The translations under genes were made by a program, and so were the position numbers. The notes below the pieces were generated by a model that was not told the DNA's origin, did not search any database, and was given only the letters and a program-made list of their open reading frames with translations. This document shows positions 1 to 8,142 of a stretch of DNA of 37,080 nt, piece by piece. The DNA comes from Halovivax sp. (GTDB lineage: Archaea > Halobacteriota > Halobacteria > Halobacteriales > Natrialbaceae), in NCBI GenBank assembly GCA_007119345.1, contig SKPV01000158.1, positions 1 through 37,080 on the forward strand, read 5' to 3'. Position 1 is the stretch's first letter; the number at the start of each line of letters is the position of its first letter.

Positions 1-146
1 GCCACCGACACCGACAGCGCCCGGCGCGCGAGCCGCTGGGGGACGAGCGCGCTCGTTATGCGGCCGAAGGTTCCCCTGCCGGACTCGTCCATTCCGTACG
101 GGTCGGCGTCGCCGCCCGCCCCCCGCGGGCGCGGTCCGGAAGCCAT
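1..146 (-). CDS. Hypothetical protein, 5' part only (runs off window)
   Basis: An open frame starts at the ATG at 146 on the minus strand and runs off the left edge without a stop, giving about 48 residues. It begins MASGPRPRGAGGDADPYG. A second in-frame Met at residue 19 (MDESGRGTFGRI) could be the true start. The visible part is Gly/Arg/Asp-rich, then turns basic and slightly hydrophobic, as if leading into a membrane or structured domain beyond the window. I recognise no family. Third codon positions are mostly G or C, as in neighbouring genes, which supports coding. There is no strong TATA box at the expected distance, so the start is uncertain. Confidence 0.45.
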   Translation of the reverse strand, partial: MASGPRPRGAGGDADPYGMDESGRGTFGRITSALVPQRLARRALSVSV

Positions 147-188
147 CTCGGGAACACTACCTCGGGTGGTGCATTGAGTGTTGGGTGC

Positions 189-320
189 GAGGTCCGAACG
201 AGCGGAGCGAGGATCGAACGGAGTGAGATCCTCGGAAACGCGAACGGGGAACGGAGTGACCCGCGAGCGCAGCGAGTGAGGACCTCGGAATCGCGAACGG
301 TAAGCTTCGCTCACCGTTCG
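189..320. repeat. GAGCGA/GAACGGAGTGA intergenic repeat island with nested hairpins
   Basis: This non-coding stretch is built from variations of GAGCGGAGCGAG and GAACGGAGTGAG, a common kind of haloarchaeal intergenic sequence. It contains two similar hairpins, each with 8-bp arms and an 11-nt loop: CGAGGATC (208-215) with GATCCTCG (227-234), and CGAACGGT (294-301) with ACCGTTCG (313-320). An outer pair, GAGGTCC (189-195) and GGACCTC (280-286), encloses the first hairpin. A long plus-strand frame crosses the region, but its composition is not haloarchaeal. The island lies downstream of the 398-565 gene and upstream of the 1-146 gene, so it may act as a terminator or processing structure. Confidence 0.6.
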
Positions 321-397
321 GTACGGGTGTCGCACACGCGTTCGACGGGATCGTCGCGCTCGGATCCGGGGGCCGAGGTTCCGAGCGAGCAGTCGGT

Positions 398-565
398 TCA
401 GCGCCAGGCCGAGAGTGCCGGCGCCGCGTTGGCCTCCATGGCGAGCCAGGCGTCGTCGGTCGAGATGTCGGCGATGACGTACTCGTCGCCGGCGTCGTGA
501 GGGTCGATCGAGGCGACGACGGTGTCGTCGGTCGAGTCCGCGCGTTCCAAGGGGTCCACCACCAT
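398..565 (-). CDS. Small acidic haloarchaeal protein, DUF7556-like
   Basis: A 55-aa frame starts at the ATG at 565 and stops with TGA at 400-398. The product is acidic (begins MVVDPLERADSTDDTVVASI) and has a conserved-looking core, DEYVIADISTDDAWLAM, ending in LSAWR. From memory this matches a short haloarchaeal family labelled DUF7556; no function is known to me. A TATA-like box on the minus strand (590-595) lies about 27 nt before the ATG, which fits a leaderless transcript and fixes the start. Codons are strongly G/C-ending. Intergenic DNA with a hairpin island follows, so it is probably monocistronic. The gene is below the size usually picked up by simple ORF calls. Confidence 0.7.
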   Translation of the reverse strand: MVVDPLERADSTDDTVVASIDPHDAGDEYVIADISTDDAWLAMEANAAPALSAWR

Positions 566-570
566 GGTAT

Positions 571-595
571 TGGGTCACACCCAGCAACGTATAAA
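571..595 (-). promoter_or_regulatory. TATA box and small inverted repeat upstream of the 55-aa gene
   Basis: Reading the minus strand, TTTATA (590-595) is centred about 27 nt before the ATG at 565. A perfect inverted repeat TGGGT-CAC-ACCCA (571-583) sits between the box and the start, at the predicted transcription start. That position suits a repressor operator, but no regulator is identified. Confidence 0.45.
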
Positions 596-675
596 CTCGT
601 CGGATCTGACCGGTCCGTCGGACGGACGGTCGACGCGGTCGGGCGTCGATCGCCCCCGACTCCCGAAGCACTGGC

Positions 676-681
676 TTTATA
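676..681 (+). promoter_or_regulatory. TATA box of the CBS-domain gene
   Basis: TTTATA is centred about 28 nt before the ATG at 707, the spacing expected for a leaderless haloarchaeal transcript. It likely drives the CBS gene and glyS together. Confidence 0.6.
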
Positions 682-706
682 CGCATTTTAGCCGTACGGG
701 CGGGAC

Positions 707-1561
707 ATGAAGGTAGCCGACGCGATGACTGCCCGCGAGGAGGTGGTGACGGTGGCCCTCCCCGGCACCCGCGAGGACGTGCTGGAGTACATTCAGGAGC
801 GGTCGTTCTCCTCCGTCCCGGTCGTCACCGACGGAGACGGCGGTCCGGAGTACCGCGGCCTGATCTCCCGACAGTCGCTGATCGACCAGCCCGACGAGGA
901 CCAGCTGGTGATGCTGATGGACGAGGAGGTGCCGACGACGACCGCCGACACGCCGGTCGACGACGTCGCCCGACTGATGGTCGAGAAAGGGGCGCGGCGA
1001 GTGCCGGTCGTGGACGGAGCGTTCGAGGGAATCGTCACCGTGACGGACGTCGTTCACGCGATCGCGAGCGGCGAGGCGCCCGTCGACGCCGCCGTCGGCG
1101 AGTACGCCACCGAGAACGTCAACACGACCTACGAGGGCGCGCCGCTGGTGGTGGCCGAGGCCGAGCTCTCGTACGCGAAGGTCCCCTACACCGTCGTCCT
1201 CGACGACGCGGGCGAGATGGCGGGCATCCTGACCGAGGTCGACGTCCTCGACGTCGCCCGCATCGTCGAGGGCGAGGAGGCGACCGGGAACAACTTCCCC
1301 GACCAGGACGCCGAGTGGTCCTGGGAGGGGATCAAGGGCGTCGGCAGCCGGACGCTCCCGACCCGGGACATCGAGCTGCCGGCCGGCCCCGTGGTCGAAT
1401 TCATGACCGCGGACGTGGTGACGGTCACCCGCAACCGATCGGTCGAAGACGCCGCCCAGGCGATGATCAGCAACGACATCGAGCAGATCCCTCTCGTCAC
1501 GGGCGAGCGCCTCGTCGGCATCGTCCGCGACGTGGACATCCTGCGAGCGCTCTACGAGTGA
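707..1561 (+). CDS. CBS-domain protein with four CBS motifs
   Basis: A cytoplasmic protein of 284 aa made almost entirely of CBS motifs. These lie at roughly residues 1-65, 68-122, 125-185 and 225-284. Each has the usual pattern of a basic or polar strand, the I-VVD-G / GIVT-D turn, and a closing helix (for example VPVVDGAFEGIVTVTDVV in the second). No catalytic or membrane domain is fused, so this is a stand-alone CBS tetramer module that probably binds adenosyl nucleotides. What it regulates cannot be read from sequence. It precedes glyS on the same strand. Its TGA stop lies inside the first copy of a 31-bp tandem repeat that carries the glyS start, so translation of the two genes is probably linked. 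Confidence 0.9.
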   Translation: MKVADAMTAREEVVTVALPGTREDVLEYIQERSFSSVPVVTDGDGGPEYRGLISRQSLIDQPDEDQLVMLMDEEVPTTTADTPVDDVARLMVEKGARRVPVVDGAFEGIVTVTDVVHAIASGEAPVDAAVGEYATENVNTTYEGAPLVVAEAELSYAKVPYTVVLDDAGEMAGILTEVDVLDVARIVEGEEATGNNFPDQDAEWSWEGIKGVGSRTLPTRDIELPAGPVVEFMTADVVTVTRNRSVEDAAQAMISNDIEQIPLVTGERLVGIVRDVDILRALYE

Positions 1562-1651
1562 GCTATGAGCGAAACCGACGCCCCGAAAGCGAGCCATGAG
1601 CGAGACAACCGTCCCGAAAGTGAGCTATGAGTGAGACCGACGCCCCGGACG
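1559..1651 (+). repeat. 31-bp x 3 tandem repeat carrying three staggered ATGs before glyS
   Basis: Three consecutive copies of a 31-bp unit lie at 1559-1589, 1590-1620 and 1621-1651. Each has the form (T/C)GAGC(T/C)ATGAG and encodes MSET as its first residues. The ATGs at 1565, 1596 and 1627 are exactly 31 nt apart and so fall in three different frames. The first opens a 21-aa mini-ORF whose TGA (1628-1630) overlaps the glyS ATG as ATGA. The second opens a 12-aa mini-ORF stopping at 1632-1634, just inside glyS. The third is glyS. The CBS-gene stop (1559-1561) is the first base triplet of copy one. This looks like a duplication of the glyS 5' end. Confidence 0.9.
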
Positions 1652-3405
1652 CCGACGACGAACCGCGCACCAGCGAGCGGCTGGTCGAACTGGCCAAGCG
1701 CCGCGGCTACTTCTTTCAGTCGTCGGGCGCCTACGGCGGCGTCGGCGGCTTCTACACCTTCGGCCCGCAGGGCGCGGCGCTGAAGGGCAACGTCGAGGAC
1801 GCCTGGCGCGAGCGCTTCGCCGTCCGTGAGGGACACATGGAGATCGACGCGCCGACGATCATGCCCGAACCCGTCTTCGAGGCCTCGGGCCACCTCGACA
1901 CCTTCGACGACATGCTCGTCGAGTGTCCCGAGTGCGGCGAGAGTCATCGGGCCGACCACGTCGTCGAGGACAACACCGAGTACGAGGACGCCGAGGGCTT
2001 GCCGATCCCGGAGGTCGAGGAGGTCATCGCCGAGTACGAGCTCGTCTGTCCGAGCTGCGGCGCCGGCCTCGCGGGCCAGGACGTCGAGGACTTCAACCTC
2101 ATGTTCGCGACCAACATCGGCCCCGGCGACGCCCAGCCCGGCTACCTCCGCCCGGAGACCGCCCAAGGCATCTTCGTCGAGTTCCCCCGGCTGAAGGAGT
2201 ACGCCCGCAACACGCTGCCGTTCGGCGTCACCCAGATCGGCCGGGCCTACCGCAACGAGATCAGCCCCCGCCGATCGATCATCCGCGTCCGGGAGCTGAC
2301 CCAGGCCGAGCTCGAACTGTTCGTCGACCCCGAGGGCGACGGACCGGACCTGACCGACGTCGAGGACGTTCCGGTGACGCTCTACCCGGCCGCCGAGCAG
2401 AATGCGGCGGACGGCCGAGCCTACGAGACCACCGTCGGCGAGGCGATCGCGGCAGGAACGATCGCCGACCCCTGGATCGGCTACTTCCTCGGCGTCGCCG
2501 CGGAGTGGTACGAGTCGATCGGCGTCGACATGGACCGCCTTCGCTTCCGCCAGCACCTCGCGGGCGAGCGATCCCACTACGCCAGCGATTGCTGGGACGC
2601 AGAGAGCGAGATCGACGGGAACTGGATCGAGCTCACCGGCTTCGCCCACCGGGGCGACTACGACCTCTCGAAGCACGACGCCCACTCCGACGAGCGGTTC
2701 ACGATCTTCACGCAGTACGACGAGCCGAAGACCGTCGAGCGGGCGGTCGTCGACCCCGACATGAGCTACCTGGGCCCCGAGTTCGGCGGCGACGCGGGGA
2801 GGGTGGTCGAGGAACTCGAGGCGCTCGCGGCCCGCGACCGCAGCGCCTTCGACGGCGACGGCGTGACCGTCGAGGTCGACGGCGAGCGCCGCGAGATCCC
2901 CGTCGAGAAGACGGGCTTCGCCGTCGAGGAGCAGACCGAGGCGGGCGAACACATCGTCCCCCACGTGATCGAGCCCTCCTTCGGCGTCGACCGGCTGGTC
3001 TACACCGTCCTCCACCACGCCTACCGCGAGGACGAGGTCGACGGCGAACCCCGAACCTACCTCGAACTCGATCCCGAGATCGCGCCCACCTTCGTCGGCG
3101 TCTTTCCGCTCCAGTCGGACGACGCGCTCGAGGAGGAAGCCCGCGAGATCGCGGCGACGCTCCGGGCCGAGGGCCTGTCGGTCACCTACGACGACTCGGG
3201 CAACATCGGCCGGCGCTACCGCCGCCAGGACGAGGTCGGCACGCCGTTCTGCGTCACCGTCGACTACGAGAGCCTGGACGACGAGGCGGTCACGGTCCGC
3301 GAGCGGGATACGACCGCCCAGAAGCGACTCCCGATCGCCGACCTCCCGGAGACGCTCGCCGCGCTTCGGTCGGGCGAGGTCTCGTTCGACGAGCTCGCGG
3401 AGTAA
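1627..3405 (+). CDS. glyS: Glycine--tRNA ligase (class II)
   Basis: A 592-aa cytoplasmic enzyme that charges tRNA-Gly with glycine. The N-terminal region has the class IIa glycyl signature GYFFQSSGAYGGVGGFYTF (about 27-45). Two CxxC pairs (C100/C103 and C141/C144) probably hold a structural zinc within an insertion. RPETAQGIF (175-183) and RNEISPR (209-215, motif 2) are typical. Motif 3 appears as IEPSFGVDRLVYTVL, followed by a C-terminal anticodon-binding domain (from about 470, starting PTFVGVFPL). Length fits archaeal/eukaryotic-type dimeric GlyRS. The ATG at 1627 is the only one of three tandem-repeat ATGs in the synthetase frame. Upstream mini-ORFs ending at or just past this ATG suggest translation by termination-reinitiation from the CBS gene. 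Confidence 0.97.
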   Translation: MSETDAPDADDEPRTSERLVELAKRRGYFFQSSGAYGGVGGFYTFGPQGAALKGNVEDAWRERFAVREGHMEIDAPTIMPEPVFEASGHLDTFDDMLVECPECGESHRADHVVEDNTEYEDAEGLPIPEVEEVIAEYELVCPSCGAGLAGQDVEDFNLMFATNIGPGDAQPGYLRPETAQGIFVEFPRLKEYARNTLPFGVTQIGRAYRNEISPRRSIIRVRELTQAELELFVDPEGDGPDLTDVEDVPVTLYPAAEQNAADGRAYETTVGEAIAAGTIADPWIGYFLGVAAEWYESIGVDMDRLRFRQHLAGERSHYASDCWDAESEIDGNWIELTGFAHRGDYDLSKHDAHSDERFTIFTQYDEPKTVERAVVDPDMSYLGPEFGGDAGRVVEELEALAARDRSAFDGDGVTVEVDGERREIPVEKTGFAVEEQTEAGEHIVPHVIEPSFGVDRLVYTVLHHAYREDEVDGEPRTYLELDPEIAPTFVGVFPLQSDDALEEEAREIAATLRAEGLSVTYDDSGNIGRRYRRQDEVGTPFCVTVDYESLDDEAVTVRERDTTAQKRLPIADLPETLAALRSGEVSFDELAE

Positions 3406-3529
3406 CCCCGGGCGGACCGTCCCGTCGGCACCGTCGTCGCCGACGAACCCGACCCGACGTCAGCACCCCGCAAAACGCGGGCGAACCCTTACCCGCGAGC
3501 GGCGCGTCCGTTCTCACCGGCGATTCCAC

Positions 3530-3634
3530 ATGGACGAACGCACGGAGGACCTGCTCGTGGCGCTGGGGGCGGCCGGCATCGGCCTCGTCTGGATGGTCGG
3601 TATCCTCATGATGGCCCTGTTCATGTCCTTCTGA
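3530..3634 (+). CDS. 34-aa single-pass membrane peptide
   Basis: A short frame from ATG 3530 to TGA 3632-3634 encodes a 34-residue peptide. It starts with a charged head (MDERTEDLL) followed by one hydrophobic helix, about residues 10-34, containing GAAGIGLVWMVGILMMALF. Codons are G/C-ending throughout, unlike random spacer. A weak TATA-like CCCTTACC lies about 40 nt upstream. It lies between glyS and the dolichol-kinase-like gene, which could be co-transcribed with it. I know no function. Similar tiny membrane peptides are common but unannotated in haloarchaea. Confidence 0.6.
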   Translation: MDERTEDLLVALGAAGIGLVWMVGILMMALFMSF

Positions 3635-3762
3635 GCGGAACGATGGGCGCCGGTCGACGCGCCCGCGGCGCTCGGCCAGCGGGCCCCGTCGGGCCGACGG
3701 CCGCGCCGCCGGAGCGGCGGCGATCGACGTACTGAAGGGGTCCCGCTTCGAGCGACCGGTCG

Positions 3763-4353
3763 ATGGCCGACGAACTGAAGCGACGGGTGGTTCACGCGAG
3801 CGGCGCCGGCCTCGTCGCCCTCTATCTGCTGGCCGACTTCCTGGAGCTGGGGCTCACCTGGCCGCGGTTCCAGATGCTGATGATCGCGCTCGCGCTCGGC
3901 GCGATCGGCCTCGAGGTGCTCCGCCTCCGGGTCGGTCTCGAGTGGTGGATCTACGAGAAGCTCACCAGGGAGTACGAACGGGATCAGTTCGCGGGCTACG
4001 GCTGGTACATGGTCAGCATGACCGTCGTCGTTCTGCTGTTCGAACCCGCGGTCGCGCTGCCGGCGATGCTGATGCTGGCGCTCGCGGACCCGATCAGCGG
4101 GGCGTTCTCCGACGATTCGCTCCGACGAGTCAAGCGCCCGCCCGCCCTCGCGACGATGTTCCTCGCGAGCGCGCTCCTCGCGCTGCCGTTCCTCTACGAG
4201 CGGCCCGAAGCGATCCTGGCCGCCGCCCTGGGAGCGACGGTCGCCGACGGCGTGAAGGTGACCTACGGCGACTTCGTGCTCGACGACAACCTCACGATTC
4301 CGATCTACGCGGCGGCGCTGGCGTGGCTGGCCCTCGAATTCGTGCCGGCGTGA
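3763..4353 (+). CDS. Dolichol kinase / CTP-transferase-like membrane protein
   Basis: A 196-aa polytopic membrane protein. It opens with a basic amphipathic stretch (MADELKRRVVHASGAG) and has about five hydrophobic segments (roughly 14-30, 36-52, 84-108, 127-144, 180-194). The conserved polar motifs ADPISGAFSDD (108-118) and DDNLTIPI (174-181) resemble the Asp/Gly-rich CTP-binding loops of the dolichol kinase and phosphatidate cytidylyltransferase superfamily. In haloarchaea such proteins are annotated as dolichol kinases and may phosphorylate polyprenols used in N-glycosylation. Substrate assignment is by family only. It could also be a phytol/farnesol-kinase-like salvage enzyme. It is convergent with tspO downstream. 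Confidence 0.75.
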   Translation: MADELKRRVVHASGAGLVALYLLADFLELGLTWPRFQMLMIALALGAIGLEVLRLRVGLEWWIYEKLTREYERDQFAGYGWYMVSMTVVVLLFEPAVALPAMLMLALADPISGAFSDDSLRRVKRPPALATMFLASALLALPFLYERPEAILAAALGATVADGVKVTYGDFVLDDNLTIPIYAAALAWLALEFVPA

Positions 4354-4427
4354 GGCGGCCGCGCTCGCACGCCGAGACGGGGCGGGCGACGACGCGTGCG
4401 ACCGGTTCGCATCCGTTCGGTGACGGG

Positions 4428-4934
4428 CTAGGCGTTCAGTCGCCACAGTTCGAAATTCAACAGCGCCGCGAACGTCACCCACAGCAGGTACGGGACCATC
4501 AACGCGGCCGCTCGGCGGTCGACGCGCCGGAACGCCGCGATCGTCGCGACGATCAGCACCCAGAGGAGGACGATTACGGCGAGGCCCGTCCCGATCGACT
4601 CCGCCCCGAAGAACGCGGGCGTCCAGGCGACGTTCGCGGCCATCTGGGCCACGAACAGGCCGAGGGCGCGCCCGCGCCCAGCGGCGTCGGCCCGCCAGAC
4701 CAGCCACAGCGCGATCCCGAGCAGCGTGAACAGCAGGGTCCAGACGACGGGGAAGGCGATCTCGGGCGGGTAGAACGCCGGTTTCTCGAGCTCGCGGAAC
4801 CAAGCCGAATCGGGGGCGAAAGCGACGCCGGGAGCCGCACCGACGGCGTTGACGAGGAGGACGACGGCGACCGCCTCGACGATCGTCGCCAGGTCGGGCC
4901 GGTGAGCGCCGAATCCCCGTTCGGTCTCGTCCAT
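4428..4934 (-). CDS. tspO: TspO/MBR family tryptophan-rich membrane protein
   Basis: A 168-aa integral membrane protein with five hydrophobic helices and many tryptophans, typical of TspO (translocator protein / peripheral benzodiazepine receptor family). The family signature in loop 1 is clear: WFRELEKPAFYPPEIAFPVVW begins at residue 45 (WF, KP at 51-52, PP at 56-57). The last helix carries the typical N-F-E-W pattern (ALLNFELWRLN). Family members bind porphyrins and other tetrapyrroles and influence tetrapyrrole/carotenoid-related responses; the ligand here is unknown. The gene is convergent with the dolichol-kinase-like gene and divergent from hef, with a 127-nt shared intergenic region. 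Confidence 0.92.
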   Translation of the reverse strand: MDETERGFGAHRPDLATIVEAVAVVLLVNAVGAAPGVAFAPDSAWFRELEKPAFYPPEIAFPVVWTLLFTLLGIALWLVWRADAAGRGRALGLFVAQMAANVAWTPAFFGAESIGTGLAVIVLLWVLIVATIAAFRRVDRRAAALMVPYLLWVTFAALLNFELWRLNA

Positions 4935-5061
4935 GCGGACCCGACGGTGCGCAGGGAAATAGCCTCGCCGCCCGACCCCGCCCGCACCCGCGCGCCGTCG
5001 CCGGTTTCACTTCCGCCGCGCCAAGCGAACCCTTAACCGAACCCGCGGCAAATCCCGTCCA

Positions 5062-7533
5062 ATGGCAGCGACGGACGAGGACGTCCCCTCCATCGATCAT
5101 CCCCTCCTCGAGCGCGACTTCCTGGAGCGGCGGCTCTACCAGCTGCAGCTGGCGGGCACCGCCGCATCCGATCACACCCTCGTCTGTCTCCCCACGGGAC
5201 TGGGGAAGACGACGGTGAGCCTGTTGGTGACCGCCCGCCGACTCGACGAGGTCGGCGGCAAATCGCTCATGCTCGCGCCGACGAAGCCGCTCGTCTCCCA
5301 GCACGCCGACTTCTACCGCGAGGCGCTGCAGGTGCCGGACGAGGAGATCGTCGTCTTTACCGGCGACGTCAGCCCGGACGACCGCGCGGCGCTCTGGGAG
5401 TCCGCGACGGTCGTGATGGCGACCCCGCAGGTGATCGAGAACGACCTGGTGGGGAGTCGCCTCTCGCTCGCCGACGTCACCCACCTGACCTTCGACGAGT
5501 GCCACCGCGCGACCGGCGACTACGCCTACAACTACATCGCCGAGCGTTACCACGCCGACGCGCGAGACCCCCTCGTCACGGGGATGAGCGCCTCGCCCGG
5601 CGGCGACGAGGAGGCGATCCTCGAGGTCTGTGAGAACCTCGGGCTCCGGGAGGTCGAGGTGATGACGAGCGAGGACGCCGACGTCGCCGAGTTCACCCAC
5701 GAGACCGAGGTCGAGTGGGAGCGCATCGACCTGCCCGACGAAGTCCTCGAGATCCGGGACGCCCTCAACGAGGTCATCGAAGACCGCCTCGAGCGCCTCA
5801 AAGAGCTCGGCGTCGCGAAGTCGACTCGCCCCGACCAGTCCCAGAAGGACCTCAACCGCATGCGCGCCGAGCTGCAGAAGCTCATCAACAACGACCAGTC
5901 GGAGGGTTACAAGGGCATGTCCGCGCACGCGGAGGTGATGAAGCTGCGCCAGGCCGTGACGCTGGTCGAAACCCAGAGCGTCGAGGCCCTGCGCCGGTAC
6001 TTCGAGCGCCAGCGCAACCAGGCGCGCACGTCGGGGGCGTCGAAGGCCAGCCAGCGACTCGTCTCGGACCCCCGCGTCCGCGAGGCGATGCGCCGCGCCG
6101 AGAACTTCGACGAGCTCCACCCGAAGTACCGCAAGACGCGGATGCTGCTCGCCGAGACGCTCGGCCTCGAGGGCGGCGAGCGGGTGATCGTCTTCACCGA
6201 GTCCCGCGACACCGCGGAGGCGCTCACGGAGTTTCTCTCCGGGAGCTTCGACGCCCGCCGGTTCGTCGGCCAGGGCGACCGCGAGGGCTCCGACGGGATG
6301 ACCCAAAACCAACAGCAGGAGGTGCTCGACGACTTCCGCGCCGGCGAGTTCGAAGTGCTGGTCTCGACCTCCGTCGCGGAGGAAGGTCTCGACGTTCCGG
6401 AGGTCGATCTCGTCCTCTTCTACGAGCCCGTGCCGACGGCGATCCGCTCGATCCAGCGCAAGGGCCGCACCGGTCGCCAGTCGGAGGGGCGGGTCGTCGT
6501 GCTGCTGGCCGAGGACACCCGCGACGAGGCGTACTTCTGGATCTCTCGACGGCGCGAGAAGGAGATGGAAGACGAGCTGCGCGCGCTGAAGGGCGTCGCC
6601 GAGGACCTCGAGGCCGAGCTCCACGACTCCCAGCGCTCGCTCGACGCCTTCGAGGGGACGTCGGGCGCCCGGCGGGGCGGCGGGACCAGCGGAACTGAGC
6701 GGGGCGGTTCCACCGGAAACGGGAGGGGGAAGGAACAGCCTGGGCTCGAGGATTTCGCGGCGTCGGTCGACGACGGTGACGAGTCCAACCCCTCCGTTTC
6801 GACTGGAGATGCCGACGGAGACGGGAGTGATTCGGACGCGGCAGGTCCCGACGACAACCCCGTCCCGAGCGGCGAGGGAGAGTCGATCGAGATCGTGGCG
6901 GATCAGCGGGAGATGGACGCCACGATCGCTCGAGAGCTCTCTCGGCGGGAGGAGATCGAGGTCCGCCTCGAGACGCTCGACGTCGGCGACTACGTCTGCT
7001 CGGATCGCGTCGTCGTCGAGCGCAAGTCCACCGCGGACTTCGTCGACTCGCTGGTCGGCGGGGACCGATCGGTTTTCGAGCAGGTGGGCACGATGGCCCG
7101 CCACTACTCCCGACCGGTCGTCGTGGTCGAGGGCGAGGGGCTCTACGAGCAGCGAGACGTCCACCCGAACGCGATACGGGGCGCGCTCTCGAGTTTGGCC
7201 GTCGACTTCGGCGCGAGCGTCCTGCGGACCGAGAGCGAGGACGACACGACCGAGCTGCTGGCGGTGTTGGCCGGGCGCGAGCAGGAGACGGCGAGCCGCG
7301 AGGTCTCGGTTCACGGCGAGAAGGGGTCGAAGACCCTCGGCGAGCAACAGGAGTACGTCGTCGCCTCGATCGCCGAGATCGGACCGGTCACCGCGCGCTC
7401 GCTGCTGGCCGAGTTCGGTTCCGTGGAAGCCGTGATGGTCGCGACGGAAGAGGAGCTACAGGCGGCCGAGGGCGTGGGACAGGTGACCGCCGAGCGGATC
7501 CGCGAGGTCGTCGGCAGCGAGTATACGGGGTAG
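5062..7533 (+). CDS. hef: Hef helicase-nuclease (ERCC4/XPF-type)
   Basis: An 823-aa fusion of a superfamily 2 helicase and an XPF-type nuclease, processing stalled replication forks and branched DNA. Helicase part: Walker A PTGLGKTT (44-51), DECH box (145-148), and motif VI-like RKGRTGRQ around 465. An acidic/Gly/Ser-rich linker (about 530-610) joins it to the nuclease, whose catalytic ERKxxxD motif is intact (E653, R654, K655, D659). Two helix-hairpin-helix motifs close the protein (about 765-823, including GPVTARSLLAEFG). All residues needed for both activities appear present. A TATA-like CCTTAACC (5031-5038) about 28 nt upstream of the ATG supports the start. Haloarchaeal Hef acts in a pathway alternative to the Hjc resolvase. 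Confidence 0.96.
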   Translation: MAATDEDVPSIDHPLLERDFLERRLYQLQLAGTAASDHTLVCLPTGLGKTTVSLLVTARRLDEVGGKSLMLAPTKPLVSQHADFYREALQVPDEEIVVFTGDVSPDDRAALWESATVVMATPQVIENDLVGSRLSLADVTHLTFDECHRATGDYAYNYIAERYHADARDPLVTGMSASPGGDEEAILEVCENLGLREVEVMTSEDADVAEFTHETEVEWERIDLPDEVLEIRDALNEVIEDRLERLKELGVAKSTRPDQSQKDLNRMRAELQKLINNDQSEGYKGMSAHAEVMKLRQAVTLVETQSVEALRRYFERQRNQARTSGASKASQRLVSDPRVREAMRRAENFDELHPKYRKTRMLLAETLGLEGGERVIVFTESRDTAEALTEFLSGSFDARRFVGQGDREGSDGMTQNQQQEVLDDFRAGEFEVLVSTSVAEEGLDVPEVDLVLFYEPVPTAIRSIQRKGRTGRQSEGRVVVLLAEDTRDEAYFWISRRREKEMEDELRALKGVAEDLEAELHDSQRSLDAFEGTSGARRGGGTSGTERGGSTGNGRGKEQPGLEDFAASVDDGDESNPSVSTGDADGDGSDSDAAGPDDNPVPSGEGESIEIVADQREMDATIARELSRREEIEVRLETLDVGDYVCSDRVVVERKSTADFVDSLVGGDRSVFEQVGTMARHYSRPVVVVEGEGLYEQRDVHPNAIRGALSSLAVDFGASVLRTESEDDTTELLAVLAGREQETASREVSVHGEKGSKTLGEQQEYVVASIAEIGPVTARSLLAEFGSVEAVMVATEEELQAAEGVGQVTAERIREVVGSEYTG

Positions 7534-7584
7534 TCGCGTCGGCACCGATTCGTCGCCGGAGTTGCGAGGTGGAGGTCGGTTCGA

Positions 7585-8133
7585 TCAGCCCCGATAGCGC
7601 GCCGGCATCGCGAGACCCCACTCCTCGTAGTTGTCCGGCCCCATCCCCTCGGCCGTGTACAGGTCCGGCTTGTAGTACAGCTCGCGGGTGACGTCGTGGG
7701 CCTCGCGCAGCCGCTCGCGAACGCGGTCGACGTCGTCGCCGTCGAGGTAGTTCGGCGTGTAGACGGCGATCTGGTACTCGTCGTAGGGGAGTTCCTCGCG
7801 GCCGAACGCGGTCATCGCCTTCGCCGCCCACAGAATTCCCTCGGCCGCGTCGTCGACGACGTCGGGCCAGAGCGCGTCGATCTCCGCCGCGGTGCCGGTC
7901 ACCTGCCACTTGCCGATGAACTTTTTGCGCTCGATGGCCGCCCGGTCGAGTTCCCGGACCGCCTCGGAGTCGGCCGGGGGAAGGTCGTCGGTCGTCACGT
8001 CCGCGGGGCGGACGACGTCGTGCCGGTCGAAGTAGTCGTCGTCGCCGATCGGCTGGCTGTCGCTGACGTCGCGGCTGCGCAGCCAGTAGGTGCCCGCCTC
8101 GGTGATCTCCGAGGGCGGCGCCACTGCGTTCAT
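7585..8133 (-). CDS. DUF1917 / Bles03 (C11orf68-like) protein
   Basis: A 182-aa soluble acidic protein. Recognisable Bles03-family motifs are GKWQV (74-78), the WAAKAMT helix (102-108), IAVYTPNYLD (122-131) and LYYKPDLYT (152-160). This is the archaeal counterpart of human C11orf68/Bles03, whose fold resembles eIF4E; haloarchaeal entries are sometimes titled 'putative phosphothreonine lyase domain' protein. No biochemical role is established. It follows the 74-aa gene by 9 nt, and a GGAGTGA sequence overlapping that gene's stop can serve as its ribosome binding site, so the pair is a translationally linked operon. It is convergent with hef. Confidence 0.8.
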   Translation of the reverse strand: MNAVAPPSEITEAGTYWLRSRDVSDSQPIGDDDYFDRHDVVRPADVTTDDLPPADSEAVRELDRAAIERKKFIGKWQVTGTAAEIDALWPDVVDDAAEGILWAAKAMTAFGREELPYDEYQIAVYTPNYLDGDDVDRVRERLREAHDVTRELYYKPDLYTAEGMGPDNYEEWGLAMPARYRG

Positions 8134-8142
8134 CGGAGACGA

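Noticed and set aside
174..500. Plus-strand 108-codon frame near the left edge
   Set aside because: It runs through the GAGCGA repeat island and is antisense to the better supported 55-aa gene; its Ser/Arg-rich composition is not typical.
3514..7347. A minus-strand open frame of over 1200 codons opposite hef
   Set aside because: It lies antisense to hef, tspO and the kinase-like gene. It is Arg/Gly/His-rich with no domain, and the plus-strand genes explain the open frame through G/C-ending codons.
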